64,000 bases of DNA from Lineolata rhizophorae (taxonomy: Eukaryota > Ascomycota > Dothideomycetes > Lineolatales > Lineolataceae): assembly GCA_010093515.1 (NCBI GenBank), contig MU001673.1:748049-812048 (forward strand), given 5' to 3'. Shown here one piece after another: positions 21,871 to 34,814 of this stretch. The notes under the pieces are model-generated. The model did no database searches, was not told the origin of the DNA, and saw nothing but the letters and a program-made list of their open reading frames with translations. The position numbers and the translations under genes are program-made. The stretch's first letter is position 1. Each line of letters starts with the position of its first letter.

Positions 21871-24630
21871 GCGGTTAGAGATAAGAAAACTCTCCGTTCT
21901 TTGAACATTTAATTATTTTGGATCGTCGTTTTCCGATGTATGTACTGTACATGTCACGAGAGGGGGAACTAGCGCTGCGGTGCTACGATCTTTTTTTACG
22001 AAAGCTAGACACTTTTTTTTTTTTTTTCCATTTTTGCCACGAGTAGATATCCCCGAAGCTGAATCCATGACTTATTGTTCAAATTCTGAAGCGATTTGCG
22101 AATGTGATGCCCGAAATGGAACGGATCGTTGAAGCCATTGCCCCGCATCACGATCTTCTGGGTGGGTGGCCGGGAATAATTCCAATTTGCCTTGTATCAT
22201 TGGCGTCTCGACGACGGCGACCACTCTCGCCGAGCCAACGTTCGTATCTGTTCCCCCACGAATCGAAGTTGACGCGTGTGCGCTACGCATGTACTCACAT
22301 ATGGATGGCTTATCTGTATGGAAGGTTACGGTTCGGTTCTGCACCCGTCTTGTAGCCATTGAAGCACCCTGTTCATGGCAGTAGGGCTCCTGCAAGATCG
22401 CAGTAAGTCTGCCGTTATTGGAGACTTGACTCTAGAAATGAGACCTTGTCTTGGCAATGCTAGGGGCTTGAGCGGAGGGCGGGGCATCTTCACTCCGCTG
22501 ATTGGTCTTTGTGAGTACAAGGCTATTATGCGGCACACTAGGAGTCGCTCTTAGCCAGTACCTATATTGGGAGCGTCCTATCTATCGTATGCTCCTTCGG
22601 TCCTCGTTATCTAGACCTTTTCGTGCAGGGCAACCCGAGATCTGCTATGTATAGCTCGATCGGAGGTGGGCGATCTTATCCTGTAGACGTAGTAGTGTAT
22701 GAGCTGCGGACGTGAGAGACGACTGACATCAGGATCAGTACGTGAAACTTCTTGCTGAATCGGGAAGGTCAATTAGGAACGTTACGAGTATGATTGGCGC
22801 AGGAAGACCGAGGTCCTACGCTTAGCGCTCACGTGCAGTCCTCTGGAGGCGCAAATAATTAGCTAAACTTAACGAATTTCCCCTCTCGCTATGGAGGCAG
22901 TGGCTTGCGATTCTCGCACGAATGAGAATAAGGCCGCCAAGTTGATAAAGTGCTCTCCGGCATACTATCCTGCGCTGTAACGTTGTGGCTTGCAAGTAGA
23001 GAACTGATTGAGCCGAGAATTAATTTGGTTTAGCAAGATGCTGGCCGCCGGTTTACAGCACCAATAATTTCTAGTTTACGTTCCGTAGACGGTAGACGTA
23101 TATTACGTACTTTCTCCACGTTCGTCTAAAAGAGTAGTTCATTGGAAGGTCTGCAGGGAGTGATTAGAGACACGCTTCTCGCACTGTGTAGATACAGCAT
23201 ACGAAACCCCTCAGCAGTGCGATTGAGCCATCACTCATTCGCTTGCTTGTGTCTATCTATATCTGATTTAATTAGGAGAAAGAAGTGAAAATAGAAAAAG
23301 AAATGAGAATAAATGTACTATCGGTCTCCATAATTGTCTTGGGTTACTGAACTTGCTACGCGCTACGTACACATCTGACGACGTCACATGACTTGCAGCG
23401 GAGGCAAGTTTGGGGCGTGCTTGAACGATAGCCCCTGATTTTATCAAGAGGATAGCGTCAATGCGGCTAGGCTCCTATGCGATCGTGTATTCCGTGCGGT
23501 GCTACGCTCAAGTTCCCTCTTGCACAGGTACCCGCCGATTCTGGGATGCACGGAGCACTACGCTTTTGCGTGCTCATTATTATCATGCTCCACACGCCGC
23601 AAAATGCCACGTGCACGAGCCAGGTTATGGAACAAAGCGAGCCTCGACATCTCCTACTACGATGCGCTTCTGGTGATTGAAAAGCTGTTGGAGGTTGACC
23701 ACGCAGGTCAATAAGGCGAGAGGGTTCGGAGGCAGGTCTGCAATTAGAACCCGTCGCGCCTCGCTGCTCGGGTTGGTCATCTCGGCGGATGTTATGGCTG
23801 AAGAGCCAGCGATCCCTGGCCGGCGTGGCAGCCAGGACACGCGAGGCCACGCCGCGACACAAGCCGTGCGAGAAACACCGGGCTTGGGGGCCAACACAGG
23901 CTGTTGTCAAGACCGCAGGCGAGGCCGTTCATGCTATCACGGGCCGTGGCCTGGCGGAGCATAATAATTGCAAGTACTATTGGAAGGCCGGCGCTGCGGC
24001 GGGAGCTCGTCGATCCACGGTGCAGCCCGCAGCCCGCAGCGCACCCGACGCACGCGGCGCCTTCGTGTGGGCGGACACCGCTTTGCGGGCGTGACAACCT
24101 ACTAGACTTTTTGCTCGAGCCCAGCCCCAATTCAACATCCAACACCGCATTTCCTTTCCTTCATCATCGCTAGGTCCCCCCGTCCTCTCCGCCTTCCTAC
24201 GTACCTCGGCCCTTTCCGCTGTCTCGCCCTTTTCACTACCAATTCGGCCTCGGGAGCTCCTTCGACGCGCTATCCACTCGTTTGCCCAATCAACGTTGCT
24301 CCAGCTGCGCCCTTTTGGGACCCCCAGTCCTTCGCTTGGCAGCACATTCGATCAGGGGAAACCACCAGACAGACTATCGTTGCTTTACCGCATCCAGCCT
24401 GGCGAACGCATCCTTACCTCGCCCGTTTCCTTCTTGCCCCGCCCCGTTATGAAGACATTCTCCTAGAGCTTCTTGATAGGCGGTGCGATCCACACCGCTG
24501 CCGCGCCAATCGCGCACCGACCCAGCGCGTCCCGGGCACGAATCGCACCAGCAGCCGTACCTATCGCAAGCATCTCCGCCGCGCCGTCGCACCCAACGCA
24601 CGCCCTCCCGCATACCGAAGCCACCGCATC
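21871..24630. other. Intergenic region of about 2.8 kb
   Basis: A run of 15 T (22013-22027) lies in the OPT 3' flank. Sequence from 22560 to 23450 is mixed and featureless. From 24110 to 24630 it is strongly pyrimidine-rich on the plus strand, which fits the promoter and 5' leader of the long DOCK gene. A tiny upstream frame, ATG to TAG in six codons including the stop, lies at 24449-24466. No further gene is supported. Confidence 0.5.
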
Positions 24631-27600
24631 ATGCCCTGGCGGCCTCTGCCCCGGATCGCTTTCGCCGTCTGCACGTACCCCTTCCAGCCGTCCTCGCCGG
24701 CGGACCTCCCGCTCGAGATTGGCGATGAGCTCTACATCATCGAGCAAGGCGGCGTCGACGGCGCGTGGTACCGGGGCTACTTGGTGGCACCGCCGTCGCT
24801 GCTGGCCGGCCTGACCAGTGTTAAGGGCCAGACGCTCGAGGCGCGCGTATTCTCGGGCATCTTCCCGCGCTGCTGCGTCGAGGTGCGCGAGCTGCTGGGC
24901 GAGACGCCCGCGGCGCGCGCCGCGACGAGCGACGGCGACAGGCAGGATCAGGAGCTGCAGAAGCCGGGCAGCGCGGCGGGCAGGCGGGTGCGCAGCCGCG
25001 ATGGCGAAGGGCACACCAATGGGCTGACGACGCCGTCGGACAGTCTGTCCGCGTCGTCGGTTGTGGGGCGCCTGGGAGGAGGAGGAGCGGAGCGGCCGCG
25101 GACGGCCAAGGGGGATGCCACCTCGCATCATGTCGACTCCTTCACGTCGGGAGGACGGCCCTCGACCTCGCGAGCGGAACGGCTCGAGAGCAAGCGCGTC
25201 AACGGACGCGATTCGCGCTTCACGATGCGCTCGGACAACTCGCAGCAGCTCGCGCTGCCCATGTCGCCCATTTCGGTCGGGCCGCGCGATCCCAATTGCC
25301 CGAAGCCGCCGGCGCCGGTGCCGATGCTCAAGATTGGCGACGAGACGCCGACGTCGGCCCAGGAGCCGCTCGTCGACGAGATCGCGTCTTGCTTGCGCGA
25401 ATGGCACTCCACGAAGCTGCACGAGCTCCTCCTGTCGCGCCGATACAGCACCCTGGATAAGATGTCGAACCTTGTGCAGCGACTGGACTCGGCGAGAAGA
25501 CAGTTGCTGCACAGGGTGCTGACGGCAATGGAATTGGAGAGACTCAGAGAGGCGACGGTGTGGGACTTGGTGAACGGGAACAAGATGCTGTCCGGGGAAG
25601 TCATCGTGCGCAGTCCTTCCCAACGAGGCCGCATTTTGACGTCGGAGGATTCGCCGATCGAAATAACGCGGCTGCAATCTATGATGAGCCTGCTGGACGG
25701 ACGACCCACACATCATCATATCGATGAACACGTTCTTCACCATCTTCTAGTGGAGTTGAAGAGTCTTACGGCGGAGATTTCCTCGCCGGCTACTATCGCT
25801 ATTCATCTGTGCTCTAAGTTTCCTGGCTCCACTGCCCAGCCGATCTCAGAGGTCTACGCCATCGATCTCACCGCGAAGGATGCTACGACCGGAACCTTAC
25901 TCGAGAATCGCATGAAGACTCTATTTACCGATCTTAGTGCCGCGGATATGGGAGAGGGCGCAGGTGCAGGGTCGACCTTGTACCTTGTCCTGAAACTCTT
26001 GACCAATGAGCCATTTAGGACAGCTGCGGCCCCGCAACCACCGCCTTCGCGAGAAAATTCAAGTCACGGACAACCTGGTGTGTATCCTTCGCAGTTTGGC
26101 AGCTTGAAAGGCGGCCGTCGAAGCGTGATGTGGGGAGGGAAGAGCAGGAAGGACTCGGAGCTTTCTGTAAACCACAAGCACGGGGACCCGCGCCCGAGCA
26201 CTGGCGGGTCCGTCAACGGACGGCCTTCGGAATCCGAAGGTCGCACTCCTTCGCGAGATCAAAGGGTTGTGAAGCGCACAGTTGGACTAGGTGTGTTGCG
26301 CATGAATCCTAGTGCGCGGCCAGATCATGAAGGTGAACAGGAGGTCATATTATGGACACCATCCTTAGCTGCGGACGAGGATATGGAGCTAGATAGCGGT
26401 TGGGACGACGTCATCTCGGAGCTCATGCCGAGCGTGCGAGGAAAGTACAAGAAAGCTCACCTGGATTGCCCACTACTCGTTCACACAAAGGCGTTCGAGA
26501 ATCCCGACGCCGAGTCCCTGATCAAGAAGACTCCAACCTTGCTTCATAACATCGGCCAAACCCACAAGATCGGCTTCTCGGGAGCTCCCACCAAGTCTCG
26601 AAGCGACATATATGTCACGCTCGACGAACCGTTCTTGCCCCGGAACGCGTTCCTTTCGCACCCGAAAAACGGCAGCATTCCGCTTGCGCCTCAGTCTGGG
26701 TTGGCAAATCTACAACTGACACTTGAAGTGAGGCGCTCGACCGGGGAGCGTATCGAGAACTGCATTTATCCCTCGTGCAATAGCGCTGGCCATACCGCTT
26801 GGAGGACTACGGCAATCGAGAGAGGCGAAGCTTGGAACATGACAATTCGGCTTGCGATTGCCCCTGAGGATGTCCCGGGATCGCACATCGTTATGAGCAT
26901 AGCAGATGCTCCAGGCTTCCCATTTGCTCTATGTTGGATGCCTCTTTGGACCCAGGAGGCCTTCATTCGAGATGGGGATCACTTTTTATCCCTGTACAAA
27001 TACGATGAGTACACTTCGAGTATGATTTCAGGTCGAGGGGCGTATCTAGCTCTACCGTGGAGTTCAAAGCGAAAGGACGAAGCTGTCACCGGTCCAATGG
27101 CCTCGCTTAAGTTACGGACTTATTTGTGCAGCACGAAATACTCGCAGGATCCAAATTTGCTGGGCCTACTCAAGTGGCGAGATCAGGATAGCGGCGAGCT
27201 CGTCAATCTCTTGAAGAGATTTCCATTCGTGCCCGAGATTGAGATTGTCAAATTACTGAACGAGGTCTTTGACGCGCTGTTCGAGATCTTGGTGGAATTT
27301 GCTGGAAGCGACGAGTATGAAGATCTGGTCTTCAACGCTTTAGTTATCGTGTTGGGGATTGTGCACGACCGCCGGTTCAATTTAGGTCCGCTAGTCGACC
27401 AGTACGCAGAGACGAGGTTTAATTATCCCTTTGCAACAGCTTGTTTGTTGCGGAGCTTGAATCGCCTCCTCACAAACCCCACGGATCCCGAGACTTCACG
27501 AAGACTTCGAGCTACTTTCAAAGTTGGCGCCCATGTCCTAAAGTTCATCATCAATGCTCGACAAAAGCAGAGGGAGAAGGAAGTCGGTATTGGCATTACG

Positions 27601-30600
27601 AACACAAAGACGCAGTCAACGTTCACCAAAGATCTCCGCGGGATCTTCACGTCGTTAGAAAACCTGATGATCAATCCGGCACCGATTCTCATCGGGACCA
27701 AGACCTTGGTCGTGCAGCATTTTCACTCATGGTTACCCGAGCTTTCTAGCTTGATGACACCTGACGAGATCCTACAGATCGCGAGCAGCTTTATCGATGC
27801 TTGCGCCGGCACTCAGGGGAAGCTCGTGTTGTATAAGCTCGTGCTGATCATTCATCTGGGCCAGCTCGATGTGTTCAAGGATCCGGACACAAGAAGATCG
27901 CTTTTGGCAAATACTTCACATTGGCTTGCACCGCATTGGGGCAGGACTGAGGCAGTTACTGACCAGTGGAAAGATCAAGTCAGGCTTTGTTGCTCAGCGG
28001 TTGCTTCGCATGTGTCCGAGCTGGGACCGGAAGCTTGTGAATACATACCGAAGCTAGTCGATTCGTACCGAGCTATTCAAATGACCCCACGAGAACCGAA
28101 GAAGTCCCTCTCCCTATTGTTTCCGACGTCTTATCCTTTCCCTAGCCGATCGGCAACTACGGAAGCTGCATTCGATGAAGCTCTTGTGGAAATCTCGGCG
28201 GTCTTGGCGGCGACTTCTAACTCGCCGACGATGCTCCATCTCGACATGCCTAAAAGCGAACTCGCCGATTTCATGTTCAATGCTCTGCAGGTGTATATTT
28301 CTATCCTGGACGGAGACGCGTTTCCTACGAACTGGCTCAGCGTTCATATCGCCCACCATCGGTCAACCATGAGAACTCTGGAGAAGCTTTCCAGCATTCT
28401 CATCGATTCATTTTTGCCTCACCCCGATGATGCTGACCAGTTCAACACAGAACTGTGGCGAGCGTTTTTCGATGCTTTGCTCAAATTGGTCGGTAGCGAC
28501 GCGCTCGCTTTGGAAACATTCCCGGAGCAGAAACGTCGTGCAGTTTGGAAGATTGCGGGAGACGTGCGTGAATTGGGCGCCGAACTGCTCCAGCGAAGCT
28601 GGGAGGCAATCGGTTGGGAGACAAGCCCGGAGGATCGTCGCCAGTATGGTCTTGAAAAGATGGGCGGCTACCAGGTACAATATGTGCCGGGCCTTGTTGG
28701 GCCTATCGTTGAACTCTGTTTGAGCGTCCACGAAGGCTTGCGTAAGGTGGCAATCGAGGTCCTACAAACTATGATTATTAGTGATTGGACCTTGACTCAA
28801 GATCTTGCCTTGATTCAGGCTGAGATGATCGACTGCCTCGACCGGCTGTTTAAGTCTAAGACTCTCACCGAAAGCATACTGCAAAAGCTCTTCATTGGAG
28901 AGCTTATGGACCTGTTCGAGCCTCTATCTCGTACCCCCGAGGTGTCCTTGTACTCCGCAGTCAAGGACCTCATCACGACAATTGACGAGATGCTTGATCT
29001 CCTGGTAGCGGTGCACAGCACTGAGGCCACCGGTGAAGAAGCCTTCCATATCATGGACACGCTACGCCTCATGGAATTCCTAAAGGACATGCAAAAGGAA
29101 GACATTTACATCAGATATGTCCATCAGCTCGCGCAATTGCAAGCTGATGCCCGCAACTTCACCGAGGCTGGCCTTGCGCTACGACTCCATTCCGAGCTTT
29201 ACGAATGGGATCCGACTGCCCAGGTCGAACCACTCGAGGACCCCAGCTTCTCAGCCCAGACCGAGTTTGAGCGGAAGGAGTTCCTCTACTTTGAGATGAT
29301 CAAGTTTTACGAAGAAGGACAGTCCTGGGATAATGCTCTGCAGGCCTACTCCGAGCTTGCAACGCAGTACGAGCACAATGTATTTGATTTTGCAAAGCTT
29401 GCGAGAACACAGAGGGCCATGGCTACGATTTACGAGGCAATTGGCAAAGGCGAACGACAGAATCCTCGATACTTCCGAGTGGTGTACAAGGGCCTCGGCT
29501 TCCCCGCGTCCCTTCGAGACAAGCAATTTATATTCGAAGGTTCGCCTTCTGATCGACTGGCCACTTTCACAGACAAGATGCAACAACAGTATCCCTCTGC
29601 ACAAATCCTTTCTACTTCGGCGGAGGAGGAACTGGAAGGCCAGTATCTCCAAATCTACCCCGTCTCGCCGCAGAAGAATCTTCTCCACCCGATATATCAA
29701 CGGCCCAAAGTTGCTCAGCCGATCCGGGAATACTACATCCTCTCTCGACCGAGCCACTTCACGACCCCATCTCGTCGGCAGGCCAGCGCGGTGGGCGACA
29801 AGGACCAAACGGTCGAGAAGACGGTGTATACTACGGCGGAGCCGTTCCCAACCATCCTCCGCCGAAGCGAGATCGTGGGCACGGGCACGGTTACCCTCAG
29901 TCCTATCCAGATAGGGATCGAGCGCACGACTCGCAAGACATCCGAGCTCGCGGCCTTTGAAAAGCGCATCGTTGAGGGTGATGACAACGCTTTTGGATTG
30001 CTTGCCGATGCTTTGACCATTTCAGTCGATCCTAGTTCGGAGTACAGCGTCGCCCGATATCGAATGCTTATCCCACAACCTCCGGAGCGTACGATTGAAG
30101 ATGAGTACTTTGAAGAGGAGGAAGACAAAATTGTGCTGGATCCGCTTCAGAATGCGTTGAAGGTAGCCTTGTTCGATCATGCACTTGCGGTGAAGCGGTG
30201 TCTTGGCTTGTTCTCGAGGCCTGCACAACAAGCCACTAAAGCTGACCTCATGCAACGTAAGTACATGTCTCTTGTTGAAGATCCGCAAGTATTTGCTAAT
30301 GCTGACACTCTTAGGGTTTGAAATTGCCTTTGCACCTGAACTAGCTTCCATGGCTCCGCCGCCGCTAGGACATCTGTCGAAGTCACCATCCACCTCTTGG
30401 TTTGTGAATTCACCCACCCCACCGAAGGCTCCGAGTCCGGTTCCGGCTCCGTCACACATCAGGGAAACGAGCGTTGGCCAATCCAACTCCGATGGTCGCC
30501 CAGTCCGCCACGAGAAAAACCGCATGAGCCTAACGTTCCTAAAGCGGGGCTCATTCATGGAGCGTGAATCGAGGAAGGAGAGCCGCCCGTCAGTGGATCA

Positions 30601-30883
30601 TGACGACGGCAATTCGTCGCGTAGCCGAAGCAAGGATGCCGGCCGAAAGAGACTCAGCTTCCTTCCGTCCAACGCCGAGGGCATGATTAGTCGGCAGAGC
30701 TCAGTGACGAGGAGCCACAGCACCGACGAGCGGCCGGACACGGGCAAGACGGATCTTTCTAGTAGCCAGACCGTGGATAGGGTCGGCAGTGTCAAGAAGA
30801 GGCTGAGCCTTCTGAACATTGGAAAGAAGTCGAGCAAGAATAGCGTTAAAGGCCGCATGGGCGAGAGCGTCGCGGAAGAGTGA
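24631..30883 (+). CDS. dck1: DOCK-family Rho/Rac guanine nucleotide exchange factor (Dck1-like)
   Basis: Two exons, 24631-30256 and 30315-30883, joined by a 58-nt intron, give 2064 residues. The N terminus (IAFAVCTYPFQPSSPADL, LEIGDELYIIEQ, WYRGYL) is an SH3 domain at about residues 8-85. A long Ser/Arg-rich, low-complexity region follows. The DHR-1 (C2-like, lipid-binding) domain begins near residue 656 (RSDIYVTLDEPFLPRNAF). The armadillo-like middle leads to the DHR-2 catalytic domain, about 1480-1850 (EDIYIRYVHQLAQLQADARN, FYEEGQSWDNALQAYSELA, YFRVVYKGLGFP). The last 190 residues form a basic Ser-rich tail with repeated KRLSFL/KRLSLL motifs resembling AGC-kinase sites, and Pro-rich patches (PTPPKAPSPVPAP). 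By family it activates a Rac/Rho5-type GTPase, with an ELMO/Lmo1 partner, at the cell cortex. The gene is mostly one 5.6-kb exon. Confidence 0.93.
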
Positions 30884-31742
30884 ATGTAAAACTGCCTTTC
30901 TCTTCTCTATCTGTACTATCACTACCACCGCCTTCTCCCCCCCGCGGGGATTTCCTTGCGATCGAGCATCTCTTCCTTAGCTTTCCTCCCACTTGTTCTT
31001 TCTATTTTCCATCTTTGAGTTTGATGTCCATAGGCTGCTAGGCAGCTCTGTGTCATATTTTCTTTAACTTGGTATTTATTAATTTCTTTTCTATTTTTAT
31101 GTTCCTCCGATTTTGTTCGTTTTCAAGATTTTCCTTCGAGACTAGACTTGAGGTTGATCTATTCTCTTCACTGAGACATGGAACGGATGCTCTGAAAGGC
31201 TGCGGCTGGCTGTTTGACCGGAGAAAAGTGGAGCCATTGTGCTAGCAATTGGACGATTTGGCATACTCCGGTTTCAAAGGTTTTTTTAACGGAATGGACA
31301 AGCGAAGGATGTTTGTTTTTGATCTTGTGGGGTTCACCGTGTTCTTTGAGTGCTTGTTTTGGGTATACCCAAATTTTTCTTTTGCAAAGGTGGACGTTTC
31401 TGTATTTTCAACCCCATAAAAGAAGAGAAAAGGGCTGTATTCGACGCAAAATTAACAATAAAAGCTTAGGATTTTTGAGTCGATGTTTCAGACCGCATCC
31501 GACCAGTTCTGGAGGATTAGAAGAGCTCCGCCTCGCCGTAATCCTACTGTGATCCGAGCTCCTCTCGTCGCTCGCTCATTGGACGGCCGACAAAGCGACC
31601 TTACTGCGTAGGTACGCCCGATGCAACCTAGGCATGCGCGCGGCACTCTCCCCTCTTGTGTGACTTGCAGGTAGCTCTCCACCTCTCACTACCAGTTCCA
31701 TGTACAACCAATACTGGCCAGTTTAAGCCGAACACGCCCAAG
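30884..31742. other. Intergenic region between dck1 and the metallophosphoesterase gene
   Basis: T/C-rich 3' flank of dck1 (30890-31140) is followed by mixed sequence; an AATAAA occurs near 31455. The last 100 bases hold the leader of the next gene. No gene or repeat is seen. Confidence 0.5.
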
Positions 31743-33022
31743 ATGGCAGCTACAGCAACGGCCGCGGCGGCTTCGCCGCAATCTATCCGTACCCGCTTCC
31801 TCATCATCTCCGACACGCACAACGCAACCCCGCAGTCTTGGTCCGACCTCACGTGCGCCTTCCGCCACCCGCTGCCCGCCGCCGACGTCGCCATCCACTG
31901 CGGCGACTTGACGTACTCGGGCCGGCTGGAGGAGTACGCGGCGGCCATCGAGACGTTGGCCTCCGTGGACGCGGAACTCAAGCTCGTCATCGCGGGGAAC
32001 CACGACATGAGTTTGGACGCGGAGTATTATGCCGAGAGAGGGGCGTTGCGCCACGGGAGACGGTTTGACCCCGAGTTGCCGAGTAAGGCGAGGGATATGT
32101 GGTTGGGGCCGGAAGGTGCGGCGAGGAGAGCGGGCATTACGTATTTGGAGGAGGGGATGCATAGGTTTAGGTTGAAGAGTGGAGCTAGGTTAAACGTACG
32201 TGGGTTGGATTTCATGAATTTCCTGTTGTGCTAGAATACCCGCCATGGACGATGCCCGGATCGTGATACCTACTTCGGATCTTGCTTGGTCGTTTTCTCG
32301 TTACATAAAGGGGTACATGAACCCAAATTTCCTTCAAGTTTCAAAGTCATTTCATAGCCTATAACTTTTAGCTAGTCTATTATGCTGAATTGTGTCTTAG
32401 GTCTACGCTTCGCCTTATCAGCCCGAGTTCTGTTACTGGGCCTTCCCATACCAGCGTGACGAGGACAGATTCAACCCAGCTCCAGCCGAACCGGACCCTT
32501 CAATTAAGAACATCGCAACAAATCCCGTTCCTGATTTCCCCGAAGTAGACGTCATGATGACCCACGGTCCGCCTCTATACCACCTCGATCGGACAGTCAG
32601 TCTCGAAGACGTAGGTTGCGCGCATCTGCTGCGAGCAGCTGCCCGCGCCCGGCCACGACTGCACTGCTTTGGCCATATCCACGAAGGCTGGGGCGCGGAG
32701 CGAGTAAAATGGGCGAATGGTAGTAAGTTAAATATCTACCCTGTACGAGTGACACATGAGCGGCCGCCTTGCTAACCTAGTAGCAGCCAAAGGTCTTGAC
32801 CTTGTAGCCAGGACAGATAAATTCCAATGGAACCAAGACGCAGTGCTTCAGAATAGGGCGGCTCATGTGAATGTGAGTAGCACCGAAAGCCTATCATCTC
32901 TAGAGTTTGGCCGCGAAACACTCATGGTGAACGCGAGCATCATGAGTGTAAGGTACAAGCCGGTGAATGCGCCTTGGTTGATCGATCTGGATCTACCGGC
33001 AGCAGGGGAGCAAAAGGAGTAA
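31743..33022 (+). CDS. Metallophosphoesterase, MPPED-like (calcineurin-like fold)
   Basis: Three exons (31743-32195, 32401-32722, 32787-33022) give 336 residues; the introns are 205 and 64 nt. All metal-site motifs of the calcineurin-like phosphoesterase fold are present in order: SDTHN (D-x-H, about residue 23), HCGDLTYSG, AGNHDMS (about 83), MTHGPP and CFGHIHEGWG. The spacing and the final GHIHEGWG with a missing C-terminal lid resemble the MPPED1/2 and fungal single-domain phosphoesterases more than Ser/Thr phosphatases. It should bind two metal ions and hydrolyse a phosphodiester or monoester; the substrate is unknown. It has no signal peptide and is probably cytosolic. The first intron (205 nt) is longer than most here. 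The start ATG is preceded by a purine at -3. Confidence 0.9.
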
Positions 33023-33411
33023 TTGAGGAAGCCTTGCGTATGATTTATATTGTTATTGTGTGTGATTCAAAGTAGTATATCACCACTGGCTTGTCTACAT
33101 GCTCCATAGATTTGACTTTACATTACTCACCTAAGGTTTAGACAAAAAGCAAGGTTGAAACTGGGGGTTCATAGAAAATTCGGGCACCATCCAGGTCATT
33201 TTTTGTACTATATATCTCTATAATTTAGACGACGAGTGGCCGTTCAGAAAACTAAATCGTGTTGCGGTACATGCAAGAGCCGCTAATTTCCGCTACTCCA
33301 CCGCATTCAATGCCAAAGCTTCTAACACAACCTCATCACCACTGGACTTCTCTAAGCTCCGCTCCCAAATATTTCACAACCATTTCCACCACCGTCATTC
33401 TACCGCCAACC
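33023..33411. other. Intergenic region upstream of get2
   Basis: The AT-rich 3' flank of the phosphoesterase gene (33030-33240) leads into a C-rich leader before the get2 ATG. No other feature is seen. Confidence 0.5.
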
Positions 33412-34474
33412 ATGGATTCTGACACCTCTCCAGCTCCAGAGGGTGTCTCTGCGCAGGAAAAAGCTCGTTTGCGTCGCGAACGACGACAGGCAAAAATCGC
33501 GGCCGGTGGCGCCTCGCGCCTCGAGCAAATCACCTCCATGGCAGGGCGCCCTGCGCCCGCACCGGATGCTCGTACGTCTTACTCGGAAGCCTTTTTGGGT
33601 CGTTTCATATGCTGTGCGAAAATACATTTATATATCTGACTCTCGTCCTGCAGCTGCACCCTCCACAGGCGCCGCGGCTCCAGCAAACCCGCCTGCCACC
33701 TCAACCACTACCGCTTCTCACACCACTGACCCCGATGAAGTCGATATATCCGCGCTCCCCCGTCCCGCTCCCCGCGCCCCCTCCACCGGCACCTCCACAC
33801 CCTCCCTCTTTGGTCTTCCCGCCAGTAGCGGGCCGAACGACCCCGCCGCCGACCCCATGTTCCAAATGCTCCAACAAATGATGCAAGGCGGCGGCTTCGG
33901 CGACGGCATGCCAGGCGGGCGCCCCTTCCCCGGGGTGGGCGGCCCTCCCAGCGCAGGCATGGGCGGCGACGGCCCCAGCGGCTTGCCGCCCGGGCTAGCG
34001 GACCTGCTGGGCGGCATGGGCGGCGCGGGAGGAGGCAGCGCGGCGCCGGAGCCCGCCGAGACGCCGCGCTCGGCGCAGATCTGGCGCGTCGTGCACGCGC
34101 TGTTCTCGCTCGGCCTCGCGCTGTACATTAGCCTGACGTCCTCGTTCGACGGGGGCCCGGCGGCGCGGAGTCTGGCTTCGGCTTCGCACGACGAGGCGGC
34201 GCTCGCCGGCGAGCACGGCACCGCGAACGTGGGCCGGAGGCTCTTCGTTTTGTTCGCGACGTTCGAGGCGCTGGCGCAGACGGGGCGGTTCTTTTTGGAG
34301 AAGGGCCAGCTGGGAGGAAGTGGGTGGTTGGCGACGTTGGGGAGGGTGCTGCCGGAGCCGTGGGCGGGATATGTGAGGATCGTGGGGAGGTATGCGACCA
34401 TTTGGCGGACGGTGATGGCGGACGTGATGGTGATTGTGTTTGTGCTGGGAATGATGGCTTGGTGGAGAGTTTAG
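33412..34474 (+). CDS. get2: GET complex subunit Get2-like (tail-anchored protein insertion)
   Basis: Two exons, 33412-33571 and 33654-34474, with an 82-nt intron, give 326 residues. The N terminus carries the basic helical motif ARLRRERRQAKIAAGGASRL (about residues 18-37), the Get3-docking element of Get2/CAML proteins. A long Pro/Gly/Ala-rich linker (about 54-190) contains the short helical piece PMFQMLQQMMQGGGFGDGMP. Three membrane segments close the protein (about 195-216, 246-266 and 306-325). By family it sits in the ER membrane with Get1 and receives tail-anchored proteins from Get3. The low-complexity linker is very GC-rich, so its exact length deserves trust only if the assembly is good. 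The start is the first ATG with a good context (ACCATGG). Confidence 0.85.
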
Positions 34475-34814
34475 AAGGAGGCTGAAGGTTAGAGGCGAGA
34501 ATGGGTGAGAGGAAGTAATCCTGCTCTGTTCTTGTGGGATAGGGTATTACTTGAGTTAAGCCTTTTGCGTATGAGATACGACAAATGACCTATGTATGGC
34601 CTTGTTAGACCAGTATAGTTTCCGCTTCTTTCGGATTTGGGTGCGGTGATGTACAAAGACGCCCAAGACTCCTACCTGGAGAATGCTCTATGATACATAT
34701 ACAAGCTCTCCTGCTTTTCGACCAGCCAAAATCTTACAAAGCGATAGCTCTCCATCCAAATCGCTTGCTTCCTGCTTGTATACACATAGCCATAGTCTCT
34801 CAGTCGTCCTTTGA
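34475..34814. other. Intergenic region (convergent)
   Basis: 3' flanks of get2 and of the minus-strand mitoribosomal gene. Nothing else is recognised. Confidence 0.5.

Noticed and set aside
5597-24630. Secondary-metabolite or nutrient-uptake gene cluster suggested by the phosphatase, MFS and OPT genes
   Set aside because: The transporters are far apart, separated by housekeeping genes such as sco1, and no synthase, tailoring enzyme or pathway regulator is present.
24463-25743. 426-codon minus-strand open frame
   Set aside because: It is the GC-rich antisense shadow of the DOCK N-terminal coding region, rich in Arg and Ala and without any domain.
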